Part shown: piece after piece, positions 20,238 to 51,433 of the stretch
Layout of the letters: each line of letters starts with the position of its first letter
How positions within the stretch are numbered: the stretch's first letter is position 1
Origin: Lamellibrachia columna
Lineage: Eukaryota; Annelida; Polychaeta; Sabellida; Siboglinidae
Length of the DNA stretch: 64,000 nucleotides
Assembly: GCA_963662155.1 (NCBI GenBank)
Contig: OY759271.1
Span: forward strand, 16,033,084-16,097,083
Reading direction: 5' to 3'
Made by a program: the position numbers and the translations under genes
The notes under the pieces: generated by a model
What the model saw: the letters and a program-made list of their open reading frames with translations, nothing else
Database searches by the model: none
Told to the model about the DNA's origin: nothing

Positions 20238-21385
20238 TACCCTCGTCTTCGTATCTAACTGGCCTGTCTCGTATTCCGTGATAAGCCTGTATATTAATCT
20301 AGCACATGTCGAATCTATTCTACTTGTTCGTAACATTGTTCTAGTCAAGGTGCAACCCTTCCTTGACAACTTCATCGCCATCGTCTTCGATAGTGAATCG
20401 CCGGACTGTCCACCTGGCATACAAACGAATCTTTGGTTGCTAGGCAGCATGTCACGTGACGCGCTCACCGCGTTTGATTGATCGACAAACAAAGAGCTTA
20501 CAACTAACAAATATTTCTAAAATGATTCGTTTAAAGAAATAATGGAATTAAAATGTAACTAATGTTTACATAGCGCAACTTCATAAACTTTACAAAAGAA
20601 ATCGCAATAACCTGGCCTTGACACAAGTGCCATTAGGTCCTTATCCACGCTCGATCTCTTGATTGGATACGAACAACAAAATCAAAGTCAATAAAATTTA
20701 ACAAAATTGCCACACAAGCAACCAGCTCCTTTATCCTTTGAAGCCGCAATCCCATATTGCTATGAAACTGTTATGTTAGCACTAATTGTTGCTACAAACT
20801 TTTCTTCCATGACGTCAATTTAGTCTAAATGACGTCATGATAACAAAGTCCCAATGACGCTGGATACAACGCAGTCTTGGCCAGCATTTATGCGTATAGG
20901 TCAAGTATAGGCCTACTTGCATAGACTAAACAGCTGTTAGTAGGCCTATGCAAGAAGTCGTGTATGCAGAAGTTTGTTGTCAATAAAGACAAGAAAGTGT
21001 GTTTACACATACGATTATACATAGGCGTGGTTCTAAGTGTTCTCCTTTATTCTTGAGAGAGGATTATGAACCCGTGGCGAGGCTTAACTCTTCTGGGATG
21101 GTTCGGTGACAAGGATTTGCATTATTAACCTTCTCTTGGACAAAGACCTGACGGGACGGTGCTCCTGACGGGACGGTGCTCCTGACGGGACGGTGCTCCT
21201 GGACGCCCGATGAAACAAGACTGCATTGGTCCGTCTTCACACTAAAAGGTCCTATATATGGAAACATGGACGTTTAAAGGTTATGTGACTAGATACATTT
21301 TTTTTAAAGAAAACGACACATCCTTCATGTATCATGTATGAAAATAGTGTTGCAGTAGACTCGGACAGTGGATTCATTAAGGGAA
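20238..21385. other. Intergenic, with a LINE scrap and a short tandem repeat
   Basis: No gene supported. It holds a LINE fragment at 20700-20805 and TGACGGGACGGTGCTCC repeated three times (about 21148-21198). TGACGTCA occurs twice near 20812 and 20830, with no gene start nearby. Confidence 0.5.
20700..20805 (-). mobile_element. Fragment of the CR1/L2-like LINE
   Basis: The tail-like TTTAACAAAATTGCCA is followed by CTTTGAAGCCGCAATCCCAT and ATTGCTATGAAACTGTTATG. The latter corresponds to the minus-strand copy of the reverse transcriptase C-terminal region (CGIAASKGN) in the better copy at 46815-46860. It is internally deleted and diverged. Confidence 0.5.
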
Positions 21386-21885
21386 ACAAAAGCATGATTT
21401 GGGGCCTATAGATGCACATATAAGAGTTGATAACACATAACCGTTTGCAACTACAATTAAGAATATCACGCCGGTGGTTGACTGGGGAAACCTTGTTAAA
21501 CACCGTAGTCTAGCAATGTTCACTCGCCAAATGAAAATATATTTGAATACACCTTTTCCTATACTTACCAATAGGATACGACCATGCTGTTTGTATTCAA
21601 ACTCAACTTCTATAATATATTTTGTTTGGCCTCTGTTTACTAAATTAGTCCTTTCCTGGCAAAACGTTCTGTTTGTTTGAGACTGTGTTGGTTCGGTGTA
21701 CACCAGCAGCTCTGAATACGTCACAAGGTAGTTTAGGTTACCCGATTTCATAAAACTGCGCATGCGCTTATGGGTCGCACGGGTTAACATGTTAGGCTAA
21801 TCGGGGGAATGACCAGAACCTCCCACTTTAAGAACACATTCTAGTTAAACCACTGGCGTGATATTGTTGATTTTAGTTTAACAAG

Positions 21886-22171
21886 ATTTGCCATCCAAGC
21901 CAAAGGCCCAGATGGCAAGTGGACAAGGAAGCCATTGGCTTATCGAGAGTCCATCAGTGTTCGTCTACGTGTAACCCGCCCTCCTGAGATATGTGTCCAA
22001 CTTGTTTTTAAACATATTCACGCTGCTAGCAGTTATACAATCCGTAGATAATGTGTGCCATTCATTTACTGTCCTCTGTGAGAACGAATACTTCCTGATA
22101 TCCAATCTACACTGATCCTTTACTAACTTTACCTCATGTCCTCTAGTTCTGCTATCTTTCATATTTCTATT
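21886..22171 (-). mobile_element. CR1/L2-like LINE, 3' part (left half of an interrupted copy)
   Basis: On the minus strand it encodes [32 protein letters not shown] and [16 protein letters not shown], followed by the family 3' tail. It is cut at 22171 by the TATT-flanked transposon and resumes at 31728. Confidence 0.88.
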
Positions 22172-22899
22172 GGGGCATTCCATGCCAAATCAATCAAAAA
22201 CAGGGTGAAATTTACATGACCACTTTCAATTTTGATTAAATTTGGTGTGTTAGTTTATCTTCATAAGTCAATGTTCCCACCAAAATTTCAGGTCAATGTG
22301 ACCTTCCTTTCCAGAGGTAGAGGTCATCAAAGTTTGACCCGACCTTGACTACCTAACGACCTTCCAGGTGTTATAACTCCTCTCCTAGGTAATATACAGA
22401 TGTGATGTTGGTGTAATTTTAAAGCTCTGATAAATGTCTATCTGTGTAGACAATAAAACACAAACAAGAATGTTAAAAATATGGTGTTTTTTAATCTTTG
22501 ACCTGACCTAGCAAAAATCGTGTAACCTCCGATTTTGTTGATTTGATTTTATGTTGAAGCATACATATTTGGCAATAATCACTGAAAGTTTTATCGTGCG
22601 CATTGCAATACTTTAAGAGTTGTGACATTTTAAATGCACCATCATCGCACGTCACTCTAGTCGTGTGGTAAGAATTAAATGAGTCACATGATCTGTCAGT
22701 ATGCAAATGGAGGCTGCCTTCCTAGAATGTGCTGTGTTTTGTTCTCTGCATATTCTCTGCCCATAAGGTAATTATAAGTATATGTTGTTATACTTAATAT
22801 TTGAATAAATAGTATGATGATCTGTAGCTAGCGGAGACGTCAAAATAACATTTTATATATCTGATTTTTTTGGTAAATCACATGTACATGATACCTCAC

Positions 22900-23625
22900 T
22901 GGACTGCCTCCTCCAGAAGTGCAATCAGTGTCCATGTGTTCAGATCTTTCAAGAACTGCTGCTTTTTTTGGCGAAATTGAAAAACCAAAATGGACCACAA
23001 CAGACAGATCAACGTTAGAAACCATCCATCAGTCAGTTGATGAATTTATTCAAAGTTTCACTGAACATCTCCAACAACTTCATGATTTTATTGAGAAAGT
23101 ACAAACATCATACTATCAAGACCTGCGAGACAACATGATGGGTGAATAGGAGGTACTTGTTGTGGGTGATTTTGCCGAGAACTTTACTTTTGTAATGCAA
23201 GATGAAGTCCAGTCATATCACTGGAACAATGCTCAAGCTACCATCCACCCGTTGGTTTGTTACTGGTTGGAGAACGTGTGTCAAAGCATGTGGCATGTGT
23301 TGCTGTCTCTGCCTGACACATGACACCATTACAGTCCATCTGTTTCAACAACATCTTCTGAAGTTCCTTGAGGAGATGTTTCGGAGAGAAGCCAAAGAAA
23401 GTGTTCTATTTATCAGATGGTTTTGCAGGTCAATACAAGAACTTCATGAATTTGTGCCACCATTCTGTGGACTTTGGATTTGAAGCTGAATGGCATTTTC
23501 TTTTGCCACCTCACATGGCAAGGGGCCATTTGATGGTGTTGGGGGATTTCTGAAGAGGATGGCAACAAAGGCTAGTTTACAGAGGCCTTATTAAGATCAG
23601 ATCCAGACACCTTACCAGCTAAAAT
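22900..23625 (+). pseudogene. Broken transposase-like gene, N-terminal and central part
   Basis: Readable pieces across frameshifts are VGDFAENFTFVMQDEVQSYH, WNNAQATIHPLV, KVFYLSDGFAGQYKNFMNLC, HHSVDFGFEAEWHF and GPFDGVGGFLKRMATKASLQ. The pattern (SDG...QYKN...HH...AEWHF...DGxGGxxKR) is a family I know from invertebrate multicopy, transposon-associated genes, but I cannot name its superfamily with confidence. At least two stops and two frameshifts are present. Confidence 0.65.
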
Positions 23626-24000
23626 ATTAATAACTGAATGATGTGAATGCCTTCTTATCCACATCCCACTTCTGTCAACAAAAATATTACCTGCAGCATC
23701 TTGCATGTCATTACACACAATTTAATTTATATTGAGACCAACATAAAATATATCAACAGTTTATTCACATAGAAAAACAATTACCAAAGAAATAAGGTTA
23801 ACTAGAACGACTGAAACCAAGACTAAACATTGACTAAAAACAGTGACTTCTACCACCGGGAAATACAACCTGGAACATGGATATCACAGTTACACACATC
23901 ATTATTATGCCACAACATATCAAATATACTGGTAGTTTAGCTTAGGAAATAATTAATCTTTATAAAGCCAAGGCATTTTAACTGTTTCACCATCATCATC
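23626..24000. other. Transposon interior, nothing recognised
   Basis: AT-rich sequence between the transposase fragment and the tandem-like block. No ORF of interest. Confidence 0.5.
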
Positions 24001-24475
24001 TGTACCAATGGCAATAGACTACTTGTTTTGATTGGACAGTAAATGTACACCAATCATGTGTAACAATATTACTTGTTTTGACTGACAGTAAACGTACACC
24101 AATCATGCATACCAATACACTACTTGTTCCTACCAACAGTAAATGTACACCAATGATCTCATTCTGGAATCTGCACCATTTCACTACTTCTTCTGACAGT
24201 AAATGTACACCAATCATGTGTATCCAATATACTACTTGTTCTGACTGAATCTACTACTTGTTCCTACCGACAGCAAATGTAAACCAAGCGTCTCATTCTC
24301 TACCAAATACACTACTTGTACTGACAGTAAATGTACACCAATCATATGTATCAATATACTACTTGTTCTGACTGATAGTACTTGCACACCAACCATCTGT
24401 TCCAATACACTACTGGCACTAAATATACACCAATACACTACTTATTCTGACTGATAGTACATGTACACCTAACAT
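24000..24475. repeat. Degenerate tandem repeat (about 60 bp units)
   Basis: Repeated modules such as ACTACTTGTT, CTGACAGTAAATGTACACCA and ATCATGTGTA occur seven to eight times, with variable spacing and many substitutions. It is an old array inside the 9.56-kb transposon. Confidence 0.7.
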
Positions 24476-25824
24476 ATTCAATTCACCTTTCACTCATCCA
24501 GGGGTAGAAATCATTTCACTCATCCAGGGGTAGAAATCAGCACACTTTCCTGACAGACACCCCAGTATCCGAAAGACCTTGGCTGATAGATCAGACATGA
24601 GTACAACCTGTGTCACAGTTTATGGCTGTTTGGTGTGTGGCAGGAGCAGAAAAGTGACATAAGTTTTTCTCATGAATGACAAACTTCTTCTCTTTCTCAT
24701 AGGTGTCGGAGCTGCTTGAGTCACCCTCGGTTATGTCGCTGTTATCACATAGTGTGCATCATCTGCACCAATGTCTTTATTCTCACTGAATCTGATGGAA
24801 GCTTCACATAGGAGTAGTCATGATCAACGTTCATTGGTGCAATAATGTCATCCGTGACTACAGCAGCATTCGCGAAGTGTCGCACTTGAAATATCGTTAC
24901 CGGATCGATTTGCATTTCAGCATCAGTTGTATGTGGTGCCACAGCAGTAGTAGCAGTGATGGCACTAAAGGTGACATCCGTAATGTAAAGATTGACGGCA
25001 TCACCCATAGCGCTGGATGCTTCAAAACTAGTACCTGTACTTGTACGAACCAATGGTGAATCCTTCATCTGAAAAGATTACACATACAGTGACGTGAAAA
25101 TTTTACAAAATTCATCTTTTGCATAATAAAAATGAATCCTAATGTGAGAAACTTTCTCTTGTATATATTATTTTTAGAATATAAGAGTGCCAGTGTCATA
25201 TAGAATGTATAAAGTAATCAACCACAGGGAAAAGCATTTTCCCTATGGAGCCATGTTAATTCAACCAATGGGTCTTTCACTGATCTCTTAATGTTTTTAA
25301 TGAATCTGTTTGGTCAGTTTGACGAATGCCACTGGTAACATAACCAAACGCATGTAACCAAAATTGTAGCATCCTAGCTCCAAAGTGCATTATATTATCT
25401 AATCAACATTGCACTGTTTTCAATGGGCCAGGGAGGTCAAAATTCTATAAGGGGTCCAAATTCCATAACAAAATATGGACCCATAGGTACACTTTCTATG
25501 GGGTTCCTTATTTTATATCTGACACTCGATTTAGATAACAATGCATGAATATTGTTATTGGACCAAATGCAGATCTATGCTTGTGACATCTTTACCTTAT
25601 AAATGCTGCACGCACACACATATACCTGCCCACACGTATATATATATATATATGTATATATGTAAATATATATATAATTATTAGGTATTATACTGAAAGC
25701 ATCTGCTTAGATAGTATGGTGCATGGACAAAAGCCCCACAGACATAAGCTTGTTTCAATTCAATTATACTGTTCATGACTGTTGCTGTAGTACACAGAGA
25801 CAAGATATTGTCATGAATATACTT
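24476..25824. other. Transposon interior, low-information
   Basis: A minus-strand open frame of 107 codons at 24745-25068 is Thr/Ala/Val-rich and has no recognised domain. A short TA-rich tract lies near 25638-25675. Nothing else. Confidence 0.4.
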
Positions 25825-26773
25825 CAGGCATGTGGTCAATTCCATTCCGGAATTGGAACTGACCCTCAATTCCAGTTCAGGAATTGGAATTGACTTTAAA
25901 AAAAAAATTTTATTGAATTTATTTTCAAAAATTTATTTTTTGGGAATTGGAATTGATTTTGTTGGAATTATTGACTTGATACTGTTAATATTTACCCTTA
26001 TATTTACTTATATTACTTTTAAAATCATATTTGTCTACTATTAGCATGTCACGCTGAATCTGGTAACAGCCAGGAAGTTGTCAACATTACAGCATAGACA
26101 CTGTCTACTCTGGTATTGAAACATTGTGACCAAGAACAATATAATCAAGCATTTGCATCAAAAAGAAATACTAAGTTACTGTAACAGACAGTAAAACCAA
26201 AATCAGACCATTCAGGCCTCATTTTCTTTCTCAGTGTACAAGGTTTATTTACAGAGATTGTCAATTAAGGGCACCTGCCTGCTCATTCCCTTTGTGTGAG
26301 AGAGGAAGCCTGCCCCACTTGATTGCAGCCCCTTGTTTATCCAAGCCTAATGTTCAGCCCACAAGTTTCCCATACTAAACATGTCACTGGTCACCTGTAC
26401 AATGCTGTTACATGTGGCTGTAGGGTTTGCCCTTTGTAGTAATTAAAAATGTCCCCATGGAGAATACATGTTGGAGATTAGGATGTTGAAGACTCAAACT
26501 TTCCAGTAAATTTGATGAAATATCAATGATACCACAACTGATAGCGATATAAATCCACCTCCTAGTATATTTGCTCCCTCCCCCCCGGACATCTGCCCCT
26601 TTTTTCTATGATAGTTGACAAGTGAAAATCAGTTTGCAGTTTTATCATTATTGCTACAATAACATAACATTCAATGACAAGTCAAAGTCACTTTAGCCTA
26701 ATGCAATGGCCTATCCCCTGGACTGTGTATGAGATGATCTTGTCACCAGTTGTCTTCCAGGTATCATTGATAG

Positions 26774-27010
26774 TCAGATCAGTGGTGGAAGATTGGTTCT
26801 TGGGGTGATGCTTCCACAAACAGTGGTGGACAGTAACGAGTCAGAGATCAGCTGGTTTGGAGTGCCCCTGGTATTAGCTGCCTTAGTTTTCAGGTCCTCA
26901 CGGACCTTGGCAGCTTCTATCTGTGCCGTGTCACCATCATGGTTGCAGGCAGTCTTGTTGATCACATTCTGGATCTGGAGATCAGATCAGTGACCACAGC
27001 ACCCTTGCAT
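26774..27010 (-). pseudogene. Possible FLYWCH-type zinc-finger scrap of a transposon
   Basis: The minus strand reads VINKTACNHDGDTAQIEAAK, then VREDLKTKAANTRGTPNQLI. This resembles the end of FLYWCH fingers (C...H-x-H) and the following helix seen in Mutator-like transposon proteins. It is short and truncated; low confidence. Confidence 0.35.
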
Positions 27011-27686
27011 GATCAGGATTGACGCTGGCTTCACTCCCAATGAAGAGTAATCTTGTTGGTCCCCCTTCTTGGTGTAGGAATGACACTCAAAACATAGCTT
27101 CTGACCTCCTCAAATGCTAGTAGTAATCTCCTCAAATGCTAGTAGTAATTTCCATGGTGAAGTTATAAGTGAATTCTGACAACTCTGGCTTGTGCATCCA
27201 GTTTTATAGGAAAATGGAGTCACTCCAACTCTCCATGATAAATGCAATTCAAAAGAAACCTTGTTGAGATGGCTTCTTTCAAATATCCTCAATTGTCCTA
27301 ACATGTCCAGGTCCTAATGTCACTGGCTTCTTCCAGAATTGCAATAAAGATAATCCTTTGTTTACAGGATCATCTCCAACTACATAAAGTAATTTACTTG
27401 GCTGATCTGGCACAAAGAACATTAATTGCAATTAGGGTAATATATATCTTGAATTCATGTTCAGAAATAAAAAATAAATTAAAAAAACATTTCTTAAAAA
27501 AACTTACAAATAATCCAGAAGCTATGGACAGGGGGCAAATGTCCAGATTTTTAATAAGGCAAGGGGCTAATGTCTGGGGGGCAATTGACAAAGGGGCAAA
27601 TGTCCGGAAGGGGGGCAAATGACCTGGACCCGATATAAACAGGGGAAACTGTTCAAAACTCAGATTAATGACCCAACTGTCCAGGG

Positions 27687-28701
<1,015 letters not shown>

Positions 28702-28906
28702 CATTTAACGAACAATAATTTTTTAATCATATCTAATTAAATATGATTGTGCACACGTGACAAATAAAACTGTGTTAAAACGAATTGGATTTGAATTTTT
28801 CTTTAGCCTAGGATTTTAGCAGTTGGAATTGATTTTTGCAAGGCGGAATTAGAACTGATTTTTTTGGAATTGACAAAACAGAATTGACCCCATGCCTGAT
28901 ATACTT

Positions 28907-30650
28907 CCTTCATATGTATAGCTACTAATACTATTGTGGGTTGCCGACAGTTGCCCCCTCCCCCCACGATATTCATTACAGTTTTATCAGTTGACTTAGA
29001 ATAAAATGTAATTAATACATCTCTATGAACTTCCGGTTATTACATGTGGGGTTTAATCTGATCAATAAGCAAATTAATTTTATATAATTTTGCCTTATTG
29101 TTAAGTCACAAGAATTCAGACAGAAATTGTAAAGTGTCATTATAGAAAGCAGACATGTAGTCTGACAGTGTTCAACTGGTTAGATGACGATGCCTTAGTT
29201 AGTTTCCTTTCCAGCTAGACATTGCATGGGTGAAATGCATTTTACTTAAATATTTAAATACTTTTAAAAAGTTTTTGTAACTGCATTTGCACTTAATCAC
29301 AATGAAAGTATTTGTATATTTTAAATATTTCCATAAAGAATGAAAGAATTGAAATGTAAACAGCAACAGTAGGCTTCTGTTGCACTATAGTCTATACTGT
29401 CTTTTGGTCGTGTTTCTCCCATGCATCTAACCCCCCAGGCTTAGCCTTACGCTTGCTGCTTGCTCTCTAGGCATTTAGAACACAGGAGTATGAGACTTAT
29501 TATGACTGTCAATAAATAATATCAAATTATTTTCTTGAATAATTTTGCCTAGTACATACGCCATGGCCCATGTTACAAGGCTGCAGTATATCCTGTAGCA
29601 CTTACTGAGTTATTGTTATTGTTTTGAGTACGGCCACGTATTGACGGTTCGTCTGATCACGTCGAAAATAAATCGGCGGATTGGAAAACACTCGTAATTA
29701 TATCAAACTATTAACACTTACTCGCACTTTATTGTATTCATACATTTAGATTTACTGTGGGTTATATATATGCTGACGTTGAAGCACAGCTGTGCTTATT
29801 GGGGTGGAACTATATTGTAATCGTAGTGATAAGTCACAATGGTAACGGTAATCCAATTTACTAACCTGGTTTCGGCTCGTCGCTTCCTACGCATCGCTCT
29901 GCCCTCTGATATCTGACGTTTCCTTGTCGCAGAATAGTCTGTAGATGCATGGTCATATGCGAAAAAAAAAGATCTAAGATGGAACGGTGTCTTTGACCAA
30001 GAATGACATCTTGATGCTCACCGTCTGTCCATGCTCATCACATAGTCTTTTGTCTTGTAATCTGCATCGGAAAAGTGGTCACTCGCAGAGCCTGCGGCTG
30101 GCGGACACGGCAATTTCCGCATTTGCAACCACCTTTTCCGCTGCAAATTCTTCCTCGGAAGTCGATCAAAAGTTTTTTCCTTGCATTTGTAGTACTAGTT
30201 GATATATCCAGGAGCCATCCAGTGCACACCAGTTTTCTTTTTATTCGATTTTCCATGCGTTTCGGCCGTTTTTCCGAGAGGTTTTTACTGTGTGAACGCG
30301 GTGCCAGGAGCTCGTACTCAAACCACTCTGCCGCTGAGCCCCCCGCAGAGCAATATGGCGCCGCCCAGCGAAGATAATGGCAAAGTTAAAAAGGATATTA
30401 AAAAATTACCGTGGCGTTACGCCCATCATATAAGGGTGATATATACTGTAAATGGTATGTTATTATGTTTGGGCTATGGTTGTTCGAGTGCTTCACCCCC
30501 CCTTTAAATGTTGAATACTTCAGTCGGACATTGGGAAACTGAGGGAAACTGCTTGAGCCGCTTTGCAAAGGTGCGGACAGTGCCGGGGACCTGACAGTTG
30601 CATTGTTTCCGTCATGTGTCATTGTTCAAAGTAAAAGTGAGTCAATTCTC
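28907..30650. other. Transposon interior; one small Cys-rich minus-strand frame
   Basis: Mostly AT-rich. At 30038-30256 on the minus strand a 72-codon frame reads MENRIKRKLVCTGWLLDIST and later CSGKGGCKCGNC. The Cys cluster is unusual for noise, but I do not recognise it. It may be the start of an old transposon gene. Confidence 0.35.
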
Positions 30651-30651
30651 G

Positions 30652-30906
30652 ACAAGTACACAAACCCGACAAGAAACCATGACAGCTGAAGAACATGTCA
30701 TCAGGTTTGAAGGGGTGAAGGGTTACGTCACAGTTCAGTATGATGGATGGTGGTGGCTTGGAATGGTCACGTCCCAGGATCAAAGAGAAAGAGAGGTGGC
30801 TATTAACTTTCTAGCCATATCATTCACTTACCCCGAACGACCTGACAACCTGGTGGTAGGCCTGGTGGATATCCTAACCACTGCTCACCCTACCACAGCA
30901 ACATAA
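30652..30906 (+). pseudogene. Possible C-terminal exon of the broken transposase-like gene
   Basis: Reads VKGYVTVQYDGWWWLGMVTS, EVAINFLAISF and ends at TAA. It has the shape of a small barrel (YVTVQYD..WWLGMV...V.INF) that closes the same invertebrate transposon protein family in my recollection. It is in the same orientation as the N-terminal part, 7 kb away across the hAT insertion. Confidence 0.45.
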
Positions 30907-31727
30907 TATCTTGAAGAAAGAGCAGTGTCTAATGCAGTGGAGGAATGGCTTCAACATTCATTATGTGTGTGAAAAGGTGAGATAATAAATTATTAATAAT
31001 CCAAAAAAATTATCAATTCGTGGTCTTGAACACTGTCACTGAAAAGGGAATTGCTGTTAAAGTATTGGAATGCACATGTTCAAATTATCAACAATTATTG
31101 CCAGGTATGTGTGCTACAATATATACAAATTTCACGAAAATCTGAGGTTACATGACTTTTGCAAGGTCAAGTCAAAGCTAAAACTTTTTTTATGTTTTCC
31201 ACATAATTTAGTGTTTTATAGCATACAAGGATAGACACAAGTGTCTATCTTTGTACTCTATAAAACACGATGTTGCATTTACAATTTTATAACTCCTAAA
31301 GTATTGAAATGCGCATGATCAAACTTTCAATGATTATTGCCAAATATGTATGCTTCGACATATAAAAAAATCAACAAAATCTGAGGTTACATGATTTTTG
31401 CTAGGTCAGGTCAAATATTAAACAAAAAACATGTTTTAAAATTTTTTGTGTGTGTTTAATTGTCTACACAGATAGACATTTATCAGTGCTTTAAAATGAC
31501 ACCAATATCACACATGTAGGTTACCTAGGAGAGGAGTTATAACACCTGGAAGGTCGTGAGGTAGTCAAAGTCGGGTCAAACTTTTATGACCTCTATCTCT
31601 GGAAAGGAAGATCAGATTGAGTTGAAATTTGGTTGATAAGATGGACTCATGAACACAAACGCACCAAGTTTCATCAAAATCGAAGACGGTCATGTAAATT
31701 CTTGATTGACTTGATATGGAATGCCCC

Positions 31728-31850
31728 TATTAATATTTTCATACCCATTCAATATCTTAAAAAACTTCAATCTGATCTCCTCCTAACCTCCTTGTCTCTA
31801 GAGTTGTTAAACCACATTCTGTCAGGCGTTCTTCATAACTAAGGCATGTG
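31728..31850 (-). mobile_element. CR1/L2-like LINE, right half of the interrupted copy
   Basis: On the minus strand, TTAGTTATGAAGAACGCCTG followed by GGTTTAACAACTCTAGAGAC aligns with 7430-7540 of the intact LINE and continues directly into the 22171 fragment. The copy is truncated at its 5' side. Confidence 0.85.
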
Positions 31851-31912
31851 GTTAGTTTTTATTATCTCTTTTAGGTGCATAGCCCCAAACCATGACTTGT
31901 TTCGCTTTATCA

Positions 31913-32246
31913 TGTATGTACAAACGCCAGATTCATAAACAGCAATGACATGGATTAATCGGACTGGTGGAGCCTTCTGCTGGGAAAACGTTATGGAAGG
32001 CTTCCATCGCTGTTTATTATAGCACTGTGCCCGTTTAGACAGGTGAATGAACTCGTTTTATTTAATACGTGGAGCCTGCATACCTCCAGATCAGTGTAAG
32101 GAAGCGATTACTAACGTCGCTCCAGCCTTGTAGAAAATGACCGTGTCCATGTAGAGAAGCGCCTCCTATTCGATAGTTATAGCTATGCCTGTAGATCATA
32201 GTACCTCGTCGTTCTTGCGACTCAATTGTGCGTGCGTGCAGTCTTG
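31913..32246. other. Intergenic, nothing recognised
   Basis: Lies between two copies of the TIR element. No gene supported. Confidence 0.5.
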
Positions 32247-32862
32247 CAGCGAAACAAAACTCATGGTTTGGGGCGATGCACCTAAAGGGGTAACACAAAC
32301 TAACTGCGTGCAACTAAAATCAAGAATATCACACCAGTGGTTTAACTAGAATGCGTTCTAAATGTGGAAGATTCTGGTCATTTCTCCGAATGACCTAGGA
32401 CCTACATGTTAACCAGCGCGACCAATAATCGCATGCGCTGTTCTATGAAATCGGGGTAACCTAGATTACAAGTGACATATTAAGGGAGCCCGGCATACAC
32501 AGAACCAACAGTCAAACGTGTGATCTTGCCAGAAATAGGACAAGGTTAGTAAACAAAGACCAACATGTTACATAATTTCAGTGTGGACGCAAGTAGCATG
32601 GCCATATCCTATTGGCAAGAATAGGCATAAGTATATACAAACATATTTTCATTTGGCAAGTGAACATTGCCAGAATACCACACGCGTGACGTACGGTTAT
32701 CTAATAGTATGGCGCGGCCCATGAAATTAAGTTGTGTTCAATAAGTTTTTCCTACTAAACCACTGGCGTGACATTCTTGATTGTAGAGGCAAATGTCTGT
32801 TTTAGTAACTCTTATATAGGTCCATAGCCCAAAAACCATAACTTTTGTTTCGCTTTAACAAA
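32247..32862. mobile_element. 616-bp TIR element, uninterrupted relative of the 21.4/31.9-kb outer element
   Basis: The left end AGCGAAACAAAACTCATGG and the right end inverse of AGCGAAACAAAAGTTATGG are inverted repeats of about 100 bp. They include CACACCAGTGGTTTAACTAG-type inner arms. The interior shares GGACAAGGTTAGTAAACA and TTTTCATTTGGCAAGTGAAC-like blocks, inverted, with 21470-21870. No ORF and no target duplication resolved. Confidence 0.6.
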
Positions 32863-33455
32863 CGCACATACTGTAATCTTTTGATTGCCAAAGCAAATTA
32901 AATTAATAATTATTATCAGCTTCAATTATTCAACAAGAAACACTATACACAGAATGCATTAAAATAACTGAATTTATTGAGTTCTAGTCCTTATTGGGTT
33001 ATTGTAAAATAACCAAATAAAACATTTTCAAGATGTTCTTGTAACATAATTTCTGTTTGGTATGTATATTTACTTGAGCTGCAACACAGAAATAAAATAA
33101 TATGATTTAAGTTAATAATTATAGAAGATTAATACCATACAGACCTCATATTTTTGAAATAAACAAAATACTAACACTAAATGTTACTTTGTAAGTATCA
33201 TTATTGGACGGCACATGTAGGATATAATGATGTCTTCAAGGCCCTGATGCAACAGTACTCAAAAACGCTTATAAGGTTATCAAGATATAGATTGATGCTT
33301 CAACTTATGCAAAACATAACTGGTATAGTTGGTTAGAAAGTGTGAAGAAAGTTAGCTAATTGCTTGCCAATTTGGATGTATCATTAAACTCAACATTCTG
33401 TAGTAAGGTAGAATTCCGTGTGACTCGTCAGTTATGTTGTTAATACGCAGCGTTG
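32863..33455. other. 3' flank of CNPPD1
   Basis: AT-rich region downstream of the CNPPD1 stop on the minus strand. A minus-strand AATAAA (plus TTTATT near 32969) could serve as the poly(A) signal. No other gene. Confidence 0.45.
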
Positions 33456-50803
<17,348 letters not shown>

Positions 50804-51316
50804 CTTGCTGACCGAAATAATCGGTTACGCGTTACTTACGTCCACGCCTAAAAATTTTCACATGCACGGTGACAAATCGAAATATCTCTCGATGGCCGTT
50901 CTCGCGCCACTCTCGCAAAAATCTCGCTGCTTCGAAGATTGACAGCTGACGTCACGAATTAAGTGTCATCCTGACCGGAACTATTTTGCCTAATAAATTA
51001 TTACACATTTGCTTTAAACATTTTCTACGCAATGCGCATCATTTTCTGAAACCGCTTTTACCAAAACACTAAGTGGTATACGAATACTGGTACATTTGTT
51101 GCACATCTGCAAAGCATAATGTATTGACCACCATTATTTATATTGTACTATTTTGCATCGCGTTGGAATTGGCGATCAGTGCGAGGGCTCAAAACAAAAC
51201 AAACAAGGCGACTAATGTTCAGACGGAGGTTTTCGACATTTTCGCAGTAGGCTAGAAACCTATACGAACATTGCCAGTGTTACATTCTGCAAAATTAAGA
51301 GCAAGAACGAAGTGAG
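50804..51316. promoter_or_regulatory. Bidirectional promoter region between CNPPD1 and the PB1/beta-trefoil gene
   Basis: 513 bp separate the two start codons, transcribed away from each other. It contains a perfect CRE palindrome TGACGTCA (50947-50954), a run of CG dinucleotides (50890-50925) and no clear TATA box. CRE elements bind CREB/ATF bZIP factors. Shared regulation is inferred from the layout only. Confidence 0.6.
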
Positions 51317-51433
51317 ATGGAAGAAGACATTGTCATCACGGTGGATTTTGAAGGTGGCGATGGTGCGCAAAAGAACGCTGGACACATCCAAGTCGTTCCA
51401 GCGACGATACAGTGGGAAGATTTCGAACTAATG
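51317..51433 (+). CDS. PB1/beta-trefoil gene exon 1
   Basis: 39 codons from ATG (GTGAGATGG context) to ATG|GTATGC. It holds the first half of the PB1 domain. Confidence 0.85.

Noticed and set aside
20805..20840. Pair of TGACGTCA motifs as a promoter
   Set aside because: No gene start nearby; two palindromes alone in intergenic sequence are not enough.
51073..51255. 60-codon frame upstream of the PB1 gene as an alternative first exon
   Set aside because: A stop precedes the 51317 start and the PB1 domain is complete from 51317, so this is untranslated or promoter sequence.
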